A DNA stretch of 64,000 bases. Origin: Peribacillus asahii. GTDB taxonomy: Bacteria; Bacillota; Bacilli; Bacillales; DSM-1321. Below the pieces are notes generated by a model. It was not told where the DNA came from and ran no database searches. It was given only the letters and a program-made list of their open reading frames with translations. The position numbers were made by a program, and so were the translations under genes. The stretch is taken from positions 1-64,000 of the forward strand of contig NZ_QWVS01000028.1 in NCBI RefSeq assembly GCF_003570725.1. The letters run 5' to 3'. This document shows positions 17,952 through 27,992 of this stretch, in pieces; the first letter of the stretch is position 1, and each line of letters starts with the position of its first letter.

Positions 17952-20030
17952 TTACGTTTTCATTTTTTGTAACTTACGAACAATAGTTGATTGATCTACA
18001 TTTAAAATGTTAGCAGCTTTATATGTGCTTCCATACTTCTTCAACGCTCTGTTAATGAGCTTATTTTCAAAATTCATAACTGCTTCCTTTAACGGAAGAA
18101 TTTCTTCATCATCTATTTCCGTATCTTGCTCAATCATTTCACTTTGTAAAAAACTAAAATCTTTTACATTAATGTATTCTCCTTCAGACAGCACAAAAGA
18201 ACGTTCAATAGCATTTCGTAATTCTCGAATATTTCCTGGCCACTTATAGCGAAAAAGTATTTCAAAGGCATCCGATGCTATCTGTTTAGACATCCCATAT
18301 GTTTGGTTCAACTCATTTAAACACATTTCAATCAAGGGCAGTAAATCTTCTGTTCTTTCTCGAAGCGGCGGTAATGTAATAGGAATTACATTTAAACGGA
18401 AAAACAAATCTTCGCGAAATTCCCCTTTTTTAACTTGTTCCTCCAAATTGCGATGCGTAGCTGCCAAGATCCGAACATCTATCTTAATAGATTTAGTACC
18501 ACCCAAGCGAGTTACTACTTTTTCTTGAATCACCCTCAGCAGCTTTATCTGTATAGAAAGAGGACATTCTCCAATTTCATCCAAAAAGATAATTCCATTA
18601 TGAGCTAACTCAAACATACCAGGCTTTCCACTCTTTCCCGCACCCGTAAATGCCCCCGCTTCATAACCGAATAATTCAGATTCAAGCAAGGTTTCTGGTA
18701 TAGCTCCACAATTAATTGTAATAAAAGGACCCTCGCTCCTCACACTGTTTAATTGAATAATCCTTGCAAGCTCTTCTTTTCCCGTTCCTGATTCCCCAAA
18801 AATCATGACCGTAGAATCGAAGGCCGATACCTTTTTAGCAATATGGACTACTTTTTTCATGATTGGGGAATCCGCAATAAAATTAGCACGAGATTTGAGT
18901 TCTACTCGATATTGTTCTAATTCCTCTTTATAACGTTCTGTTAATCTCCTATTATTTTCAACTTCTTCTTGCAACCGAATGAACTTCGTAATATTCTGAA
19001 TATTAATTACAACAAAGTCTATATGTTCATTTTTATTAAAAACAGGATTGGCCGTAATAATTAAGGTTACATTGTCTTCAGTTTTTTTCAATAAAGCTAT
19101 AGATTGTTTCCCTTCTAACATTTGTTTTATATTTTCAATTTTGAAAGAAGGAAAAACTTCAAAAATAACCTTCCCATTAAGATTATCATTGGTGTCACCT
19201 TGAATGAATGTGAGAAACGCTTGATTATATCTGATGATTTTTCCTGTTGAATCTGTAATCACAATCCCATCATATGAAGCAGCTATGATCGCTTCTAATT
19301 GTTGATTTAATTCACGAACAGATTGCAGCTCTCCTGAAATTTTTTCAATTTCGGAAATATCCTGAAAAACTGCTACAACACCCGTCACTTCATCATTTTC
19401 TATAATAGGTGTTCGATTCGAAATATACTTTCGATTCCCAACTTGATATTTCGTTCCATATTGTGGTTCTCCAGTACGAAGAACTTCAAGCATACCACTC
19501 GGAATAAAGACATCATTTAAAAACCTACCTAACGCACCCTCTCTCTTTACCCCACTTATCTTTTCCGTGGCAGGATTAAATGAAGTAATGATACCATTTT
19601 TATCAATAGCTACAATTCCGTTATGGGCATGTTCAAATACAGCTTCTAATTCTTTTAAACGTCGCTCTAGTGTACTTATATGCACATAGTTAAGATCATT
19701 GTGGCTAATAATCCCAATAATAGATTTATATTTGTTTTCCACTAAATAAAACTTTTTCTGTTTTTTTATAATATCCTGAATATGATCATTCTCTGAAACA
19801 ATCATATAGTCCTGATCCAAGTGTAAGTTTGACACTACATTTTCATGATTCTGAATTCCAATCATTACAGTATCTTTAGTTAAAATACCTATTAATTGAT
19901 TACAAATATTAAATACCGGTAAACTATTGACATCAGTTTGTTCAAAATATGTTAATACTTCTTTTAGATATTGGTTTTCCTTGACCCGTATTGACGTTTT
20001 CATGATCATATCCTTAATAAGCATGTTCAT
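17952..20030 (-). CDS. Sigma-54-dependent transcriptional activator (CBS-PAS-PAS-AAA+-HTH)
   Basis: A 692-residue enhancer-binding activator. A CBS pair (about 1-115) and two PAS domains (about 125-235 and 245-355) form the sensing half. The AAA+ domain (about 385-625) has Walker A GESGTGKE, the sigma-54 contact loop GAFTGA and Walker B DEIGE. A Fis-type HTH closes the protein (NVDQSTIVRKLQ). No response-regulator receiver is present, so control is by ligand binding rather than phosphorylation. GGGGGATGG precedes the ATG. The obvious target is the -24/-12 promoter just downstream. Confidence 0.92.
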   Translation of the reverse strand: MNMLIKDMIMKTSIRVKENQYLKEVLTYFEQTDVNSLPVFNICNQLIGILTKDTVMIGIQNHENVVSNLHLDQDYMIVSENDHIQDIIKKQKKFYLVENKYKSIIGIISHNDLNYVHISTLERRLKELEAVFEHAHNGIVAIDKNGIITSFNPATEKISGVKREGALGRFLNDVFIPSGMLEVLRTGEPQYGTKYQVGNRKYISNRTPIIENDEVTGVVAVFQDISEIEKISGELQSVRELNQQLEAIIAASYDGIVITDSTGKIIRYNQAFLTFIQGDTNDNLNGKVIFEVFPSFKIENIKQMLEGKQSIALLKKTEDNVTLIITANPVFNKNEHIDFVVINIQNITKFIRLQEEVENNRRLTERYKEELEQYRVELKSRANFIADSPIMKKVVHIAKKVSAFDSTVMIFGESGTGKEELARIIQLNSVRSEGPFITINCGAIPETLLESELFGYEAGAFTGAGKSGKPGMFELAHNGIIFLDEIGECPLSIQIKLLRVIQEKVVTRLGGTKSIKIDVRILAATHRNLEEQVKKGEFREDLFFRLNVIPITLPPLRERTEDLLPLIEMCLNELNQTYGMSKQIASDAFEILFRYKWPGNIRELRNAIERSFVLSEGEYINVKDFSFLQSEMIEQDTEIDDEEILPLKEAVMNFENKLINRALKKYGSTYKAANILNVDQSTIVRKLQKMKT

Positions 20031-20670
20031 GAACCATCCCCCTATTAGTCTTTTTTAATGTGGAACACCTTTTCATCGACTGTATAGTCAGGATGGCTAT
20101 TTCAATGTTCATTTGGCCGACCTTGATAGATTTACTTCTAATTCCACCCAATATATTCTTTCCCTCCTACTAGCGTCGATGCGAACATAATAGGAATAAG
20201 TTAATCATATCACTTTACATTTTCAAAAAAAAGGAATTCCCCTACAATGAGAGGGTAAAAAAATCCAAATATTGGATTATAATAAAAATAAAATATCATT
20301 TTTAATATATTTAGTAAAGAGATTATATATATTCTACCGAGATAAATTATGAAATATATTATAATTTTTGATTCTGCAAAGAATTCCGTTTATATAGCAA
20401 AACATTCGATCAATTTATTTTTCCTTTATAAAATAGTTAGTTAACATAAAATAATTATAATCAATAATTTCTTTTATTCTATTCAGTTACTATCTCTTAT
20501 CTTACTAGTCCCTGTTTAGCTCGTTTTCTGCCTGTTTGTTTTAACGGAATTTAACACCCACTAATTGCAGAGTCTTACTGCTTATTTTATTTTTTGGTAC
20601 AAAATTTATCGGACCTTGTCTATGAATATATTGTATGTGATTTGCAATTCCTATTCTCATACCAAAAGAG
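20031..20670 (-). other. Intergenic region between activator and protease
   Basis: This 640-base AT-rich stretch separates divergent genes. A possible vegetative promoter for the activator is TTGAAA (20221-20226) with a 17-base spacer and TAACTT (20198-20203) on the minus strand. A small repeat, CCAATATTTGGATTT-like, occurs near 20270. No convincing gene or RNA is seen. Confidence 0.3.
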
Positions 20671-22065
20671 GTGGTCGTACTGAAAAAGAGAGCTCTTTTT
20701 ACTGTGCCGATTAGTATTTTACTTATCGCCATGATTGTGACGTCGTTTTTCTTATTAAGCATCAAGCCTGACACGTCAAACATTAAACAAGCCGAAAAAT
20801 TATCTGAATATTCAAAACCAGCAGTCGTACGCATTATCGACTATTCAATTGTTGAATGGCAATTTAATGATTATTTGACCCAAGCTGGACCTCTAGTTGA
20901 TGCATACCTGCAAGAAATAGAGTATCAGACCCTTATCGGTGGATCTGGTTCAGGTGCCATTATTAGCCCTAATGGCTATGTCGTGACCAATGCTCATGTT
21001 GTCGAAAGCTCTGAGATGGAAGATGATGACCTCGCTAACGCCGCTTTCCAACAATTAGTTGCTGGAATTGCTGACTACTTCCAAGAGGATTATGAATGGA
21101 CCTATAATTATATGCTCAGCTACACGAAATACACGAAAATCACTCGAGTATTAAAAGTGATTTTACCTGGTGGAGATGTTCTTGACGGTGAAGTAAAAAG
21201 CTATGGGGCCCCTATAAACCAAGGAAAAGACGTGGCCGTTCTTAAAATTGAAGGAAAGAACCTTCCTACTTTACCACTTGGAAATTCAGAAACGATAGAG
21301 GACCAAAATGATATTTGGGTCATTGGATATCCTGCAGCAGCAGATTCAGATTTATTATCCCCTGATTCATCTTTAGAATCTTCCATGAACGCAGGACAAA
21401 TTACCGCTACTTCCAAGAAAACAGAACAAGGCAGCCCCGTTATTCAATTAGATGCTGCGGCAACCCATGGAAACAGCGGTGGACCGGTAATCAATGAAAA
21501 AGGGCAAATTATTGGATTGTTAACATTTAGAGGAGATACCGTAAATGGTCAGGAGGTTCAAGGCTTCAATTTTGCCGTACCTGTCGATACCGTTAAAGAA
21601 TTCGTTAATCAGGCAGGAGCAAAAAATACAAGAAGTCGTACAGATCAGCTCTATAAAGAAGGCTTAACACTATATTGGGGCGGTTACTACAAAAATGCAT
21701 TAGAAAAGTTTGAAGCTGTCGAAAGGATTTTCCCAAATCACTCCGAAGTAAAACATTATATTGCTAATTCCGAGAAAAAAATCGATGACAGTAAAATCCT
21801 CTGGTCCGACTATAAAACGATATTCTATATTATCGATGGTGTAGCTGGATTGCTGATTATCCTGTTAATGGTGTTTACTTTTGCTATAAAACCAAAAACA
21901 ACGGTAACGGCAGCCCCGACTCTAGCAACAACAAGTGAAAATATTATTCCTGATTTAAATGGAGACGGGAAAATCGATGAACAAGACGCCTTGATTGCAC
22001 TTCAGAAACAAAAAGAAGAGGAAGGAAAGGAAGAGAAAAACGAGGAACAGAACGGTAGAATTTGA
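20671..22065 (+). CDS. Membrane-anchored HtrA-like trypsin-family protease with C-terminal EF-hand loop
   Basis: A 464-residue protein: membrane segment (about 9-30), trypsin-like protease domain (85-310) and a TPR-like helical pair (about 322-370). A second membrane segment (about 384-405) and a tail with the calcium-loop motif DLNGDGKIDEQDA (428-440) follow. The catalytic triad is visible as His109 (TNAHVV), Asp187 (KDVAVLKI) and Ser269 (HGNSGGP). No PDZ domain is seen. The topology predicts protease outside and EF-hand tail inside. AAAGAGGTGG overlaps the GTG at 20671 and fits better with an in-frame CTG at 20680. It stands alone on the plus strand. Confidence 0.82.
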   Translation: MVVLKKRALFTVPISILLIAMIVTSFFLLSIKPDTSNIKQAEKLSEYSKPAVVRIIDYSIVEWQFNDYLTQAGPLVDAYLQEIEYQTLIGGSGSGAIISPNGYVVTNAHVVESSEMEDDDLANAAFQQLVAGIADYFQEDYEWTYNYMLSYTKYTKITRVLKVILPGGDVLDGEVKSYGAPINQGKDVAVLKIEGKNLPTLPLGNSETIEDQNDIWVIGYPAAADSDLLSPDSSLESSMNAGQITATSKKTEQGSPVIQLDAAATHGNSGGPVINEKGQIIGLLTFRGDTVNGQEVQGFNFAVPVDTVKEFVNQAGAKNTRSRTDQLYKEGLTLYWGGYYKNALEKFEAVERIFPNHSEVKHYIANSEKKIDDSKILWSDYKTIFYIIDGVAGLLIILLMVFTFAIKPKTTVTAAPTLATTSENIIPDLNGDGKIDEQDALIALQKQKEEEGKEEKNEEQNGRI

Positions 22066-22113
22066 AACTCAATAAGATTAAGTAAAACTTTATTCTTCTT
22101 TAAATAGGTAACG

Positions 22114-22150
22114 CCAGTATTCCTTTACATACAAGGAAACTGGCTTTTTT
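22114..22150 (+). terminator. Terminator of the protease gene
   Basis: CCAGTATTCCTT and AAGGAAACTGG pair, followed by CTTTTTTC. It lies about 50 bases after the protease stop and faces the convergent glycosidase gene. Confidence 0.8.
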
Positions 22151-22170
22151 CATTTAAATACGCTTACATA

Positions 22171-23718
22171 TTACTCCATAATCAACGAAATTGCATCGCC
22201 GACAGTCCTCTCTCCTGCTGCATCGGATGGATGATTTACGACTTTTCCGTTAATCGCCATCGTTGTAGAACCTCCGCCATCTAAATTCAAGGCATCTTGT
22301 GCGCCTAATGCTTTCATTAATATAGCACTTTCCTCCAAACTAAGTCCTACACTAACTTGCTCATTTCTACCGTCTACTACAACAAGCAGAATATTCCCAT
22401 TCGGTTTAATGCCCACTAGCGTACGCGGATTTCGCTTAATGCCAAACTTATAAAAAGACTTATCACTATGCACAAATCCCTCTTTTTTAGCTGCAATCAT
22501 ATACTGTTGATTTTTCAATAAAAGCGGCCCGCCATTTACAATGTGGGTTTCTTTAGTAAGGGAAATTGGAATTTGATTACTCATTACTTTTGTTGAAATC
22601 ATCAGTTTTTCTCCAATTACAGCGTGCTTCTTTAACCACTCTGCACCTTCGCCTATTCCAGCAATAATAGACCCTTTAGCGGGAATAGACTGTCCGCGAG
22701 AATTTCTTATTTTAATGACCGTCCCTTTGCTGTCTAATACTACTTCTGTTCCTTTACCAGCAGGGGTTCTCGTTCCATAAATAGGCTGATACTGGACTAA
22801 TTCATTATGCTTGATACAAGTAATATTATGCTTGAGTTGTTGATTAGAACGCCTTCCGCACCCTCTTATTTTTCCAATCGTACGATTCAAGCCGTCTATA
22901 GTTCTTACAGCACCTTTTGAAGATTGAATGTATAAAGAAGTAGATACTGGAGTAATGACTGTATACTTTCCGCCTAGCACAAAGGCCGAACGGTTATTAA
23001 TGGCTTCGCTATTTAGCTCTCCACTAACAACAGAGATACCTATTAAATCTCCAGGAGTTCCAGCATGTTTGTGCATAATGAAATATCCACCGTTAATGGT
23101 TACAAGTGAATTCATCCGCTTAGCGATACTTGAGACTGTTTCTCTGCCTTGTACGGTGTTTAATGCTAAAGATGCAGTCATGCGATGGATAAGGTTTCGG
23201 TCGATTTCAATAATATGGATAGACCAAGGGCCTGTTATATTTCTTTTTTCCCATCCACTATATGAGACTTTTACGTTTAAAAATCCCTTTTCAACTAATT
23301 CTTCTTTTAACTGAATAGCTTCGGATTGTGTCTTAAATTCCCCCGATTTAATGACATAGCCTAGCACGTCTTTATATAAATCATTATATCGTTCATTATA
23401 AATCGGCAGTATAAACGAATCGAACCCGTGTTTTTTTAATGTTTGTTTCGTTACTTTTGCTTTTTTTAAATCTGAAAAAAACCCCATATCTACAGAATAG
23501 TACTCTTTAAATGACGATTTCCCTCTTTTTATAGAAGTATAAGTGACTCCTGGTGTTAGTTGTTGAACAAAGCGAGTTTCAGGAAGTCCAGAAATGCCTA
23601 AAGGAAGTTCATTTTGGTTAGTTGATTGAGCAAAAGTACTAGAAGGTACGGATATAAACAGAAAGATAGTGGTACAAATGAGTGAACGTAAAACAATTGA
23701 AGTTATAGCCTGATTCAT
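22171..23718 (-). CDS. Secreted phosphodiester glycosidase (NAGPA-domain) protein
   Basis: A 515-residue exported protein with a signal peptide (about 1-31, ending FAQS) and a SPOR-like segment (about 65-160). The NAGPA-type phosphodiester glycosidase domain covers about 185-515. Family motifs include NGGYF, TRTPAGK, RNPRTLVGI and LNLDGGGSTTM. Related domains remove sugar from phosphodiester-linked glycans, so a cell-wall or exopolysaccharide role is likely. It lies next to the glycoconjugate cluster but is separated from it by 166 bases. Confidence 0.8.
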   Translation of the reverse strand: MNQAITSIVLRSLICTTIFLFISVPSSTFAQSTNQNELPLGISGLPETRFVQQLTPGVTYTSIKRGKSSFKEYYSVDMGFFSDLKKAKVTKQTLKKHGFDSFILPIYNERYNDLYKDVLGYVIKSGEFKTQSEAIQLKEELVEKGFLNVKVSYSGWEKRNITGPWSIHIIEIDRNLIHRMTASLALNTVQGRETVSSIAKRMNSLVTINGGYFIMHKHAGTPGDLIGISVVSGELNSEAINNRSAFVLGGKYTVITPVSTSLYIQSSKGAVRTIDGLNRTIGKIRGCGRRSNQQLKHNITCIKHNELVQYQPIYGTRTPAGKGTEVVLDSKGTVIKIRNSRGQSIPAKGSIIAGIGEGAEWLKKHAVIGEKLMISTKVMSNQIPISLTKETHIVNGGPLLLKNQQYMIAAKKEGFVHSDKSFYKFGIKRNPRTLVGIKPNGNILLVVVDGRNEQVSVGLSLEESAILMKALGAQDALNLDGGGSTTMAINGKVVNHPSDAAGERTVGDAISLIME

Positions 23719-23884
23719 TTATTCATCACCCTTTCTACTTTCTAGTTTCATCCTATCCCAGCAATACTAATCAAAGATGAACTACATGTAAAAAAAGGAA
23801 ATAAAATTATAAAAAAAGGTGACTTTGTATAATGCTGAAATCATCTTTTCGTTTACTTTTCTAATGTTAAGGTTGTAATTCAAA

Positions 23885-25351
23885 TCATTTGATCCATTCA
23901 TACAGCACAATATCGTGATACACGGGGTCAAAAATAGAATTAGAATGAAACTTTTTTATTTGTTTAATATTTGCATTCACGTTTATACCTTGTGCTTTAA
24001 ACCCTTCTACTACCTTATTCGTTATTAAAATTTTTTTATTGGGATAATAAGATATATCATGCAGAAAAATTTCAAAGGTTTTTACCCTTTTATGAGAAGT
24101 GGGAACATTAACATATTCCAAAACTCTTGTTTCCTCCCAAGTATATACAATTGCCGATTCTTCGTGTGACTTTAAGTAATCAGCAAGTTGATATGCGGCT
24201 GGATTAGCCTGCGCTTGTTCAATGACTAACGTATATGAATGATAAATTTGTGAAATCAGAAGGACAATAAAGAATAGCACTAGCATAGTGTTCCTAGAAT
24301 TCCTCAAAATGTTTATCAACATGATAAAGAGCAAAAATATGACTAAAGGAAGAATATGTCTTGGCTTATCAATATTTTGACCAATTACTACCCATATAAA
24401 ATAGCTGCTACTCATAATTATTGCTAGTTGCATACTTGAATCACGTTTTATATCATTCCATTTGAAATAATGAATAAACAAGCCTATAGCAACAGCATAT
24501 ACTATCGCTAACCAAATAATTTGAGAAGAAATTCCCGTCCATAAAACATTATTAATCACTATCGTTTTAAGCCTTGTTAGAAAAGGTACATCACTGGATA
24601 CCGCTGTGTTGCCCCAACTGTTAAAATGTCCGCTTGTAAATGCCAATGACAGTTTTAAGAACCCTTTTATACTTCCTTCAGACAATACTAGACCTGCTAC
24701 CCAAATGAATTGAAAAGCACCCGCAATAAGCAGGTATGCAATAATATGTCTTAATCTATATTGTTTGTTTCTCCACTTTATATAAAACAGGAGAAGCAAC
24801 CCTATTGCAAAAGGTAGATAAGATAAACGAATCCCTAACAATATACTAAAAACAAATAACGGTAAAATATTAAACAATAGTTTATTTTTTTTAATAGCAT
24901 GATTAATACTCCAAAAATACCACCATAAAGCTGCTATTGCAGCTCCTTCCGACATTGGTTGATTGACAATAATCATGATATAAGTTGAAGAATAAAGAAT
25001 CGCAGCGATTAGTAAACTATATGATTTCGAAACATACTCCCTTGCCAGTTTATACATTGGAAAAAGAGCACTAAAGTAAAACAAAATATTAAACACTGTC
25101 AATGACGCCGCTTTATTTTCTAGAAAAAAGTGAATAAAATAACCACCTAAAATAAAGTAAGGATAGCCTGGAAAATGGGGCTGCATCGCCATTAAATCGT
25201 ATCGTTCCAACGCAAGGACAAAATCAACTTGATCCCATGAAGCTGCATATCGATTTACATGAGTGATTTGCATCCAAAATATCCACGATATAGATATGAT
25301 ACTAATAAAAGCAATGGCAGCTTTCTCTTTAATAGCATTATTTTTGCCCAT
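23885..25351 (-). CDS. Multi-span GT-C-like membrane protein (glycosyltransferase 39-like)
   Basis: About 488 residues with ten or more membrane segments and an Asp-containing first extracellular loop (SWDQVDFVLALERYDL, then QPHFPGYPYF), as in lipid-phosphosugar-dependent GT-C enzymes. The C-terminus is a soluble globular part. It probably moves a sugar from a polyprenyl-phosphate carrier outside the membrane. The partner would be the GT2 enzyme encoded 1.8 kb upstream. The ATG at 25351 follows GGTGGAG; a GTG three codons earlier overlaps that site. Family assignment is from pattern only. Confidence 0.6.
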   Translation of the reverse strand: MGKNNAIKEKAAIAFISIISISWIFWMQITHVNRYAASWDQVDFVLALERYDLMAMQPHFPGYPYFILGGYFIHFFLENKAASLTVFNILFYFSALFPMYKLAREYVSKSYSLLIAAILYSSTYIMIIVNQPMSEGAAIAALWWYFWSINHAIKKNKLLFNILPLFVFSILLGIRLSYLPFAIGLLLLFYIKWRNKQYRLRHIIAYLLIAGAFQFIWVAGLVLSEGSIKGFLKLSLAFTSGHFNSWGNTAVSSDVPFLTRLKTIVINNVLWTGISSQIIWLAIVYAVAIGLFIHYFKWNDIKRDSSMQLAIIMSSSYFIWVVIGQNIDKPRHILPLVIFLLFIMLINILRNSRNTMLVLFFIVLLISQIYHSYTLVIEQAQANPAAYQLADYLKSHEESAIVYTWEETRVLEYVNVPTSHKRVKTFEIFLHDISYYPNKKILITNKVVEGFKAQGINVNANIKQIKKFHSNSIFDPVYHDIVLYEWIK

Positions 25352-25391
25352 AAACTCCACCGTTCTTTGATAAATGAACTACTATATACAT

Positions 25392-25428
25392 GGAAAAGCA
25401 CAAGGCGATGACCTTGTACTTTTCATTA
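25392..25428 (-). terminator. Terminator after the FTR1 permease gene
   Basis: On the minus strand AAAAGTACAAGG and CCTTGTGCTTTT form a stem with T run, 20 bases after the permease stop. The next gene starts within 40 bases, so it depends on readthrough or a compact promoter. Confidence 0.65.
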
Positions 25429-25446
25429 GAGAGGAATTTTATAATA

Positions 25447-26349
25447 TTATTTTTCCATTCGCTCTATCTGCTCGGCACTTTCTGTTTTCTTTACCGATTT
25501 ATTAGACGTTAATAGATAAATGCCTACAAAGTACCCAATATAAGCAACGACTTCTTCTAGAGATGGCATAGAAGAATAACCAAATAATGCTTTAAGGAAA
25601 ATACCGATATCTCCTGACAACAATGGTGCTACCCCATGATCGCGCAAATAATGATCATAATCAATTGGATGCTCAGGTAAAAACCATGTTATATCATATA
25701 AATGAGGAATTACACTTCCGATAATCTCCAGATCCTGCATCATTGAAATAGCTTGAACTAGAAGCCCGGCTGCAATCAGGATAATGAAGACACCCGTTAC
25801 CTTAAAGAAAGTACTAAGACGCACTTTCATCGTTCCTTTAAAGAATAAATAAGCTACAATTGCTGCAATAACTACCCCCGTAATGGCACCCCAGCCCTGC
25901 ATAGCAGCGCCGATGTTTCCACCGGTAATGGCAGCAAAGAAAAATACAGTTTCAACTCCCTCACGCAATACGACTAAAAATGAGTGAATGACCATACCCA
26001 CAATGTTTCCTGTTGAGATAAAGCTGTCCATTTTCCCTTGCATATTTCCTTTTAAATCCCTGCTATGCTTGGCCATCCAAAAGACCATTTGAGTTAACAA
26101 CAGAGTTGAAATAATCATGATGCTTATCTTTAAATACATTTCACTTCCCATTGAAGCAAAGCCTGTTAACACGACTTGGAATAACATGGCCACACCTACA
26201 CTTGCTAAAACGGCAAGACCTGCACCCAACCAAACATACTTTGTATATTGTCCATTGTCCATTCTCTTTAAGTATGTTGTAATGATCCCAACGATAAGCA
26301 ATGCTTCAAGCACTTCACGGAAGGTAATTAATAAAGCTTGTATCTCCAC
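25447..26349 (-). CDS. FTR1-family iron permease (EfeU-like)
   Basis: A 300-residue membrane protein with about seven segments. Two REXXE-type iron motifs are present: REVLE at residues 11-15 and REGVE near 129. They mark the oxidase-linked iron permease family (FTR1/EfeU). The usual EfeO and EfeB partners are not next to it. An exported helical protein is encoded 45 bases upstream instead. The start is GTG with GGGGGAAGG upstream. Its place inside a glycosylation cluster is unusual. Confidence 0.85.
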   Translation of the reverse strand: MEIQALLITFREVLEALLIVGIITTYLKRMDNGQYTKYVWLGAGLAVLASVGVAMLFQVVLTGFASMGSEMYLKISIMIISTLLLTQMVFWMAKHSRDLKGNMQGKMDSFISTGNIVGMVIHSFLVVLREGVETVFFFAAITGGNIGAAMQGWGAITGVVIAAIVAYLFFKGTMKVRLSTFFKVTGVFIILIAAGLLVQAISMMQDLEIIGSVIPHLYDITWFLPEHPIDYDHYLRDHGVAPLLSGDIGIFLKALFGYSSMPSLEEVVAYIGYFVGIYLLTSNKSVKKTESAEQIERMEK

Positions 26350-26394
26350 AGACGCCTTCCCCCTCTTCCCTAGTTGTTTATTCTACAAACACTG

Positions 26395-27150
26395 TTATCG
26401 TCTAGATCTCTTGCGTATAGTAACAATAACTATAGCAGCAATTACACCGATGATTAATACAAGCGGAATCCAATTTCGTAAATTGGAAATATCCGTCCAT
26501 TCTTTCTTTTTTTGACTAGCTGGTTCAGTAGCGCTTTCTGAGAAATGCCCCACTTCTAAGCTCTTCAACTTAAATTCTTTTTGAAGAGAAGATAATATTT
26601 TCTCTTTGCTTTCTGTAAAAGCCTTTTGATCAGCTTCTTTTTCCCCTACTCCAAAAAGTCCCGGATTTCCTAAAGAAGTTAGAGCTTTATCGAATTCTGC
26701 ATCAATTTGTTTATGCAATTCTGGATTTTTTGCTTCTACCTTGGGAGATAACGCTTCATACGTAGCAAATCCTTTTGCCAGCAGACGCTTGCTCGTTTCA
26801 TATTCAGTAAAATTCTTTTCAATATTTTCTAAACGTCTTGCAATATTCAACACAAGGAGCTTCTCCATATTCTTAATTGTTTCTTCTTTATCTTCATCTT
26901 CTAAATTTTGCAGAATAATTTCGGCTGGCTCAGGCCCCATATGCATATCGACCTCTTTTTTAACAGTTTCGAAATGCTTTTGTGCTGTTGCATAATCTGA
27001 AGGATTTTTATCTAATTCAATAAGCATTTCTTTATAAACATTAGCTAGTTCCTCTTCATTCGGATCTCCATAGCTGTAGGCATTGGCAGGTAATGAAATT
27101 AAATGACTTAAAACAAATATCAATAAGAAACAAAATACTAATCTTTTCAT
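26395..27150 (-). CDS. Exported helical protein with C-terminal anchor, paired with the iron permease
   Basis: About 251 residues, with signal peptide (to about residue 24, ANA-YS) and a mostly helical, highly charged body with acidic patches (MHMGPEPAEI, NLEDEDKEE). One C-terminal membrane segment (about 228-246) is followed by RKRSRR. I do not recognise a named family. In other FTR1 systems a helical extracytoplasmic domain delivers iron, and this protein may play that part. The ATG at 27150 has AGGAGG nine bases before it; an ATG six codons earlier overlaps that site. It starts 39 bases after the GT2 gene. Confidence 0.65.
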   Translation of the reverse strand: MKRLVFCFLLIFVLSHLISLPANAYSYGDPNEEELANVYKEMLIELDKNPSDYATAQKHFETVKKEVDMHMGPEPAEIILQNLEDEDKEETIKNMEKLLVLNIARRLENIEKNFTEYETSKRLLAKGFATYEALSPKVEAKNPELHKQIDAEFDKALTSLGNPGLFGVGEKEADQKAFTESKEKILSSLQKEFKLKSLEVGHFSESATEPASQKKKEWTDISNLRNWIPLVLIIGVIAAIVIVTIRKRSRR

Positions 27151-27189
27151 CTTACAATCCTCCTGCATCCATCATGATTATGTTCGTTT

Positions 27190-27987
27190 CTATTTTGCAA
27201 TTAATACACTTTTCCCTTTATGTCTCTCTTTTAATTGATAATGATTCATATTTTCTAACTTGTGAGCATCCGTCTCTACATGTACCTTTTGTATAGGTCT
27301 TTTTAGCTCTTTCCATATTGCCGGTAAAACAGATGAAAGATAACCTTTAAACGTAATAAAAGATTCTCCTGTTGAGCGAACTCGATAAGAAATAGGAACT
27401 TCATTTACTCGAAAACCTTTTCTAACAAGGTTTAAAGTTAAAACTTGTGCATAATTATAGTCGTGTACGATTTCAGCATGCTCCAGAGCCTGCCTTGTAA
27501 AAGCCCTCATCCCTGACTGTCCATCAAAAATCAATTTTCGAAGTAAAATACATTGAAGGAAAGTAAAGAAATAGTTACCCAAACGACGATGAAGCTTCAT
27601 TCCTTTGATGGTTCCTAAAAAACGGGAGCCCATTGTATAATCAGCTTCACCTCGGAAAATAGGAAACAATAAATTAGGAATTTCACTCGCGGGATATTCT
27701 CCATCGGCATCAATCATAACGGCAATATCCGCCCCTCTTTCATAGCTTTCTTTTAACCCTGCTCGAACAGCCGCTCCTAATCCACGATTCTTTTCAAAAC
27801 TAACAATATAATCAGCACCCGCTTCTTTTGCCACATTTACGGTCTGATCGTTTGACCCATCATCAATAATTAAAACTTTAACATCTACCTGATTATGAAA
27901 ATGTCTGGGGATGCCTTTGATAACTTCTCCAATTGACTCTTCCTCATTAAAAGCAGGCAGAAAGACAATAACTCGCTGCTTCTTCAT
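27190..27987 (-). CDS. GT2-family glycosyltransferase (polyprenyl-phosphate glycosyltransferase-like)
   Basis: A 265-residue cytosolic GT-A enzyme. Motifs: LPAFNEEESIGEV, nucleotide-binding DDGSNDQT and metal-binding DADGEYP. It has no C-terminal membrane segments. The type resembles dolichyl/undecaprenyl-phosphate mannose or glucose synthases, which load a lipid carrier for a GT-C enzyme. It follows the phosphodiesterase gene after five bases and precedes the iron pair by 39 bases, so all are probably in one transcript. Confidence 0.85.
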   Translation of the reverse strand: MKKQRVIVFLPAFNEEESIGEVIKGIPRHFHNQVDVKVLIIDDGSNDQTVNVAKEAGADYIVSFEKNRGLGAAVRAGLKESYERGADIAVMIDADGEYPASEIPNLLFPIFRGEADYTMGSRFLGTIKGMKLHRRLGNYFFTFLQCILLRKLIFDGQSGMRAFTRQALEHAEIVHDYNYAQVLTLNLVRKGFRVNEVPISYRVRSTGESFITFKGYLSSVLPAIWKELKRPIQKVHVETDAHKLENMNHYQLKERHKGKSVLIAK

Positions 27988-27992
27988 GCGCT

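Noticed and set aside
20541-20834. Minus-strand frame of 97 codons opposite the start of the protease gene
   Set aside because: Overlaps the clear protease gene on the plus strand and has no motif or ribosome binding site.
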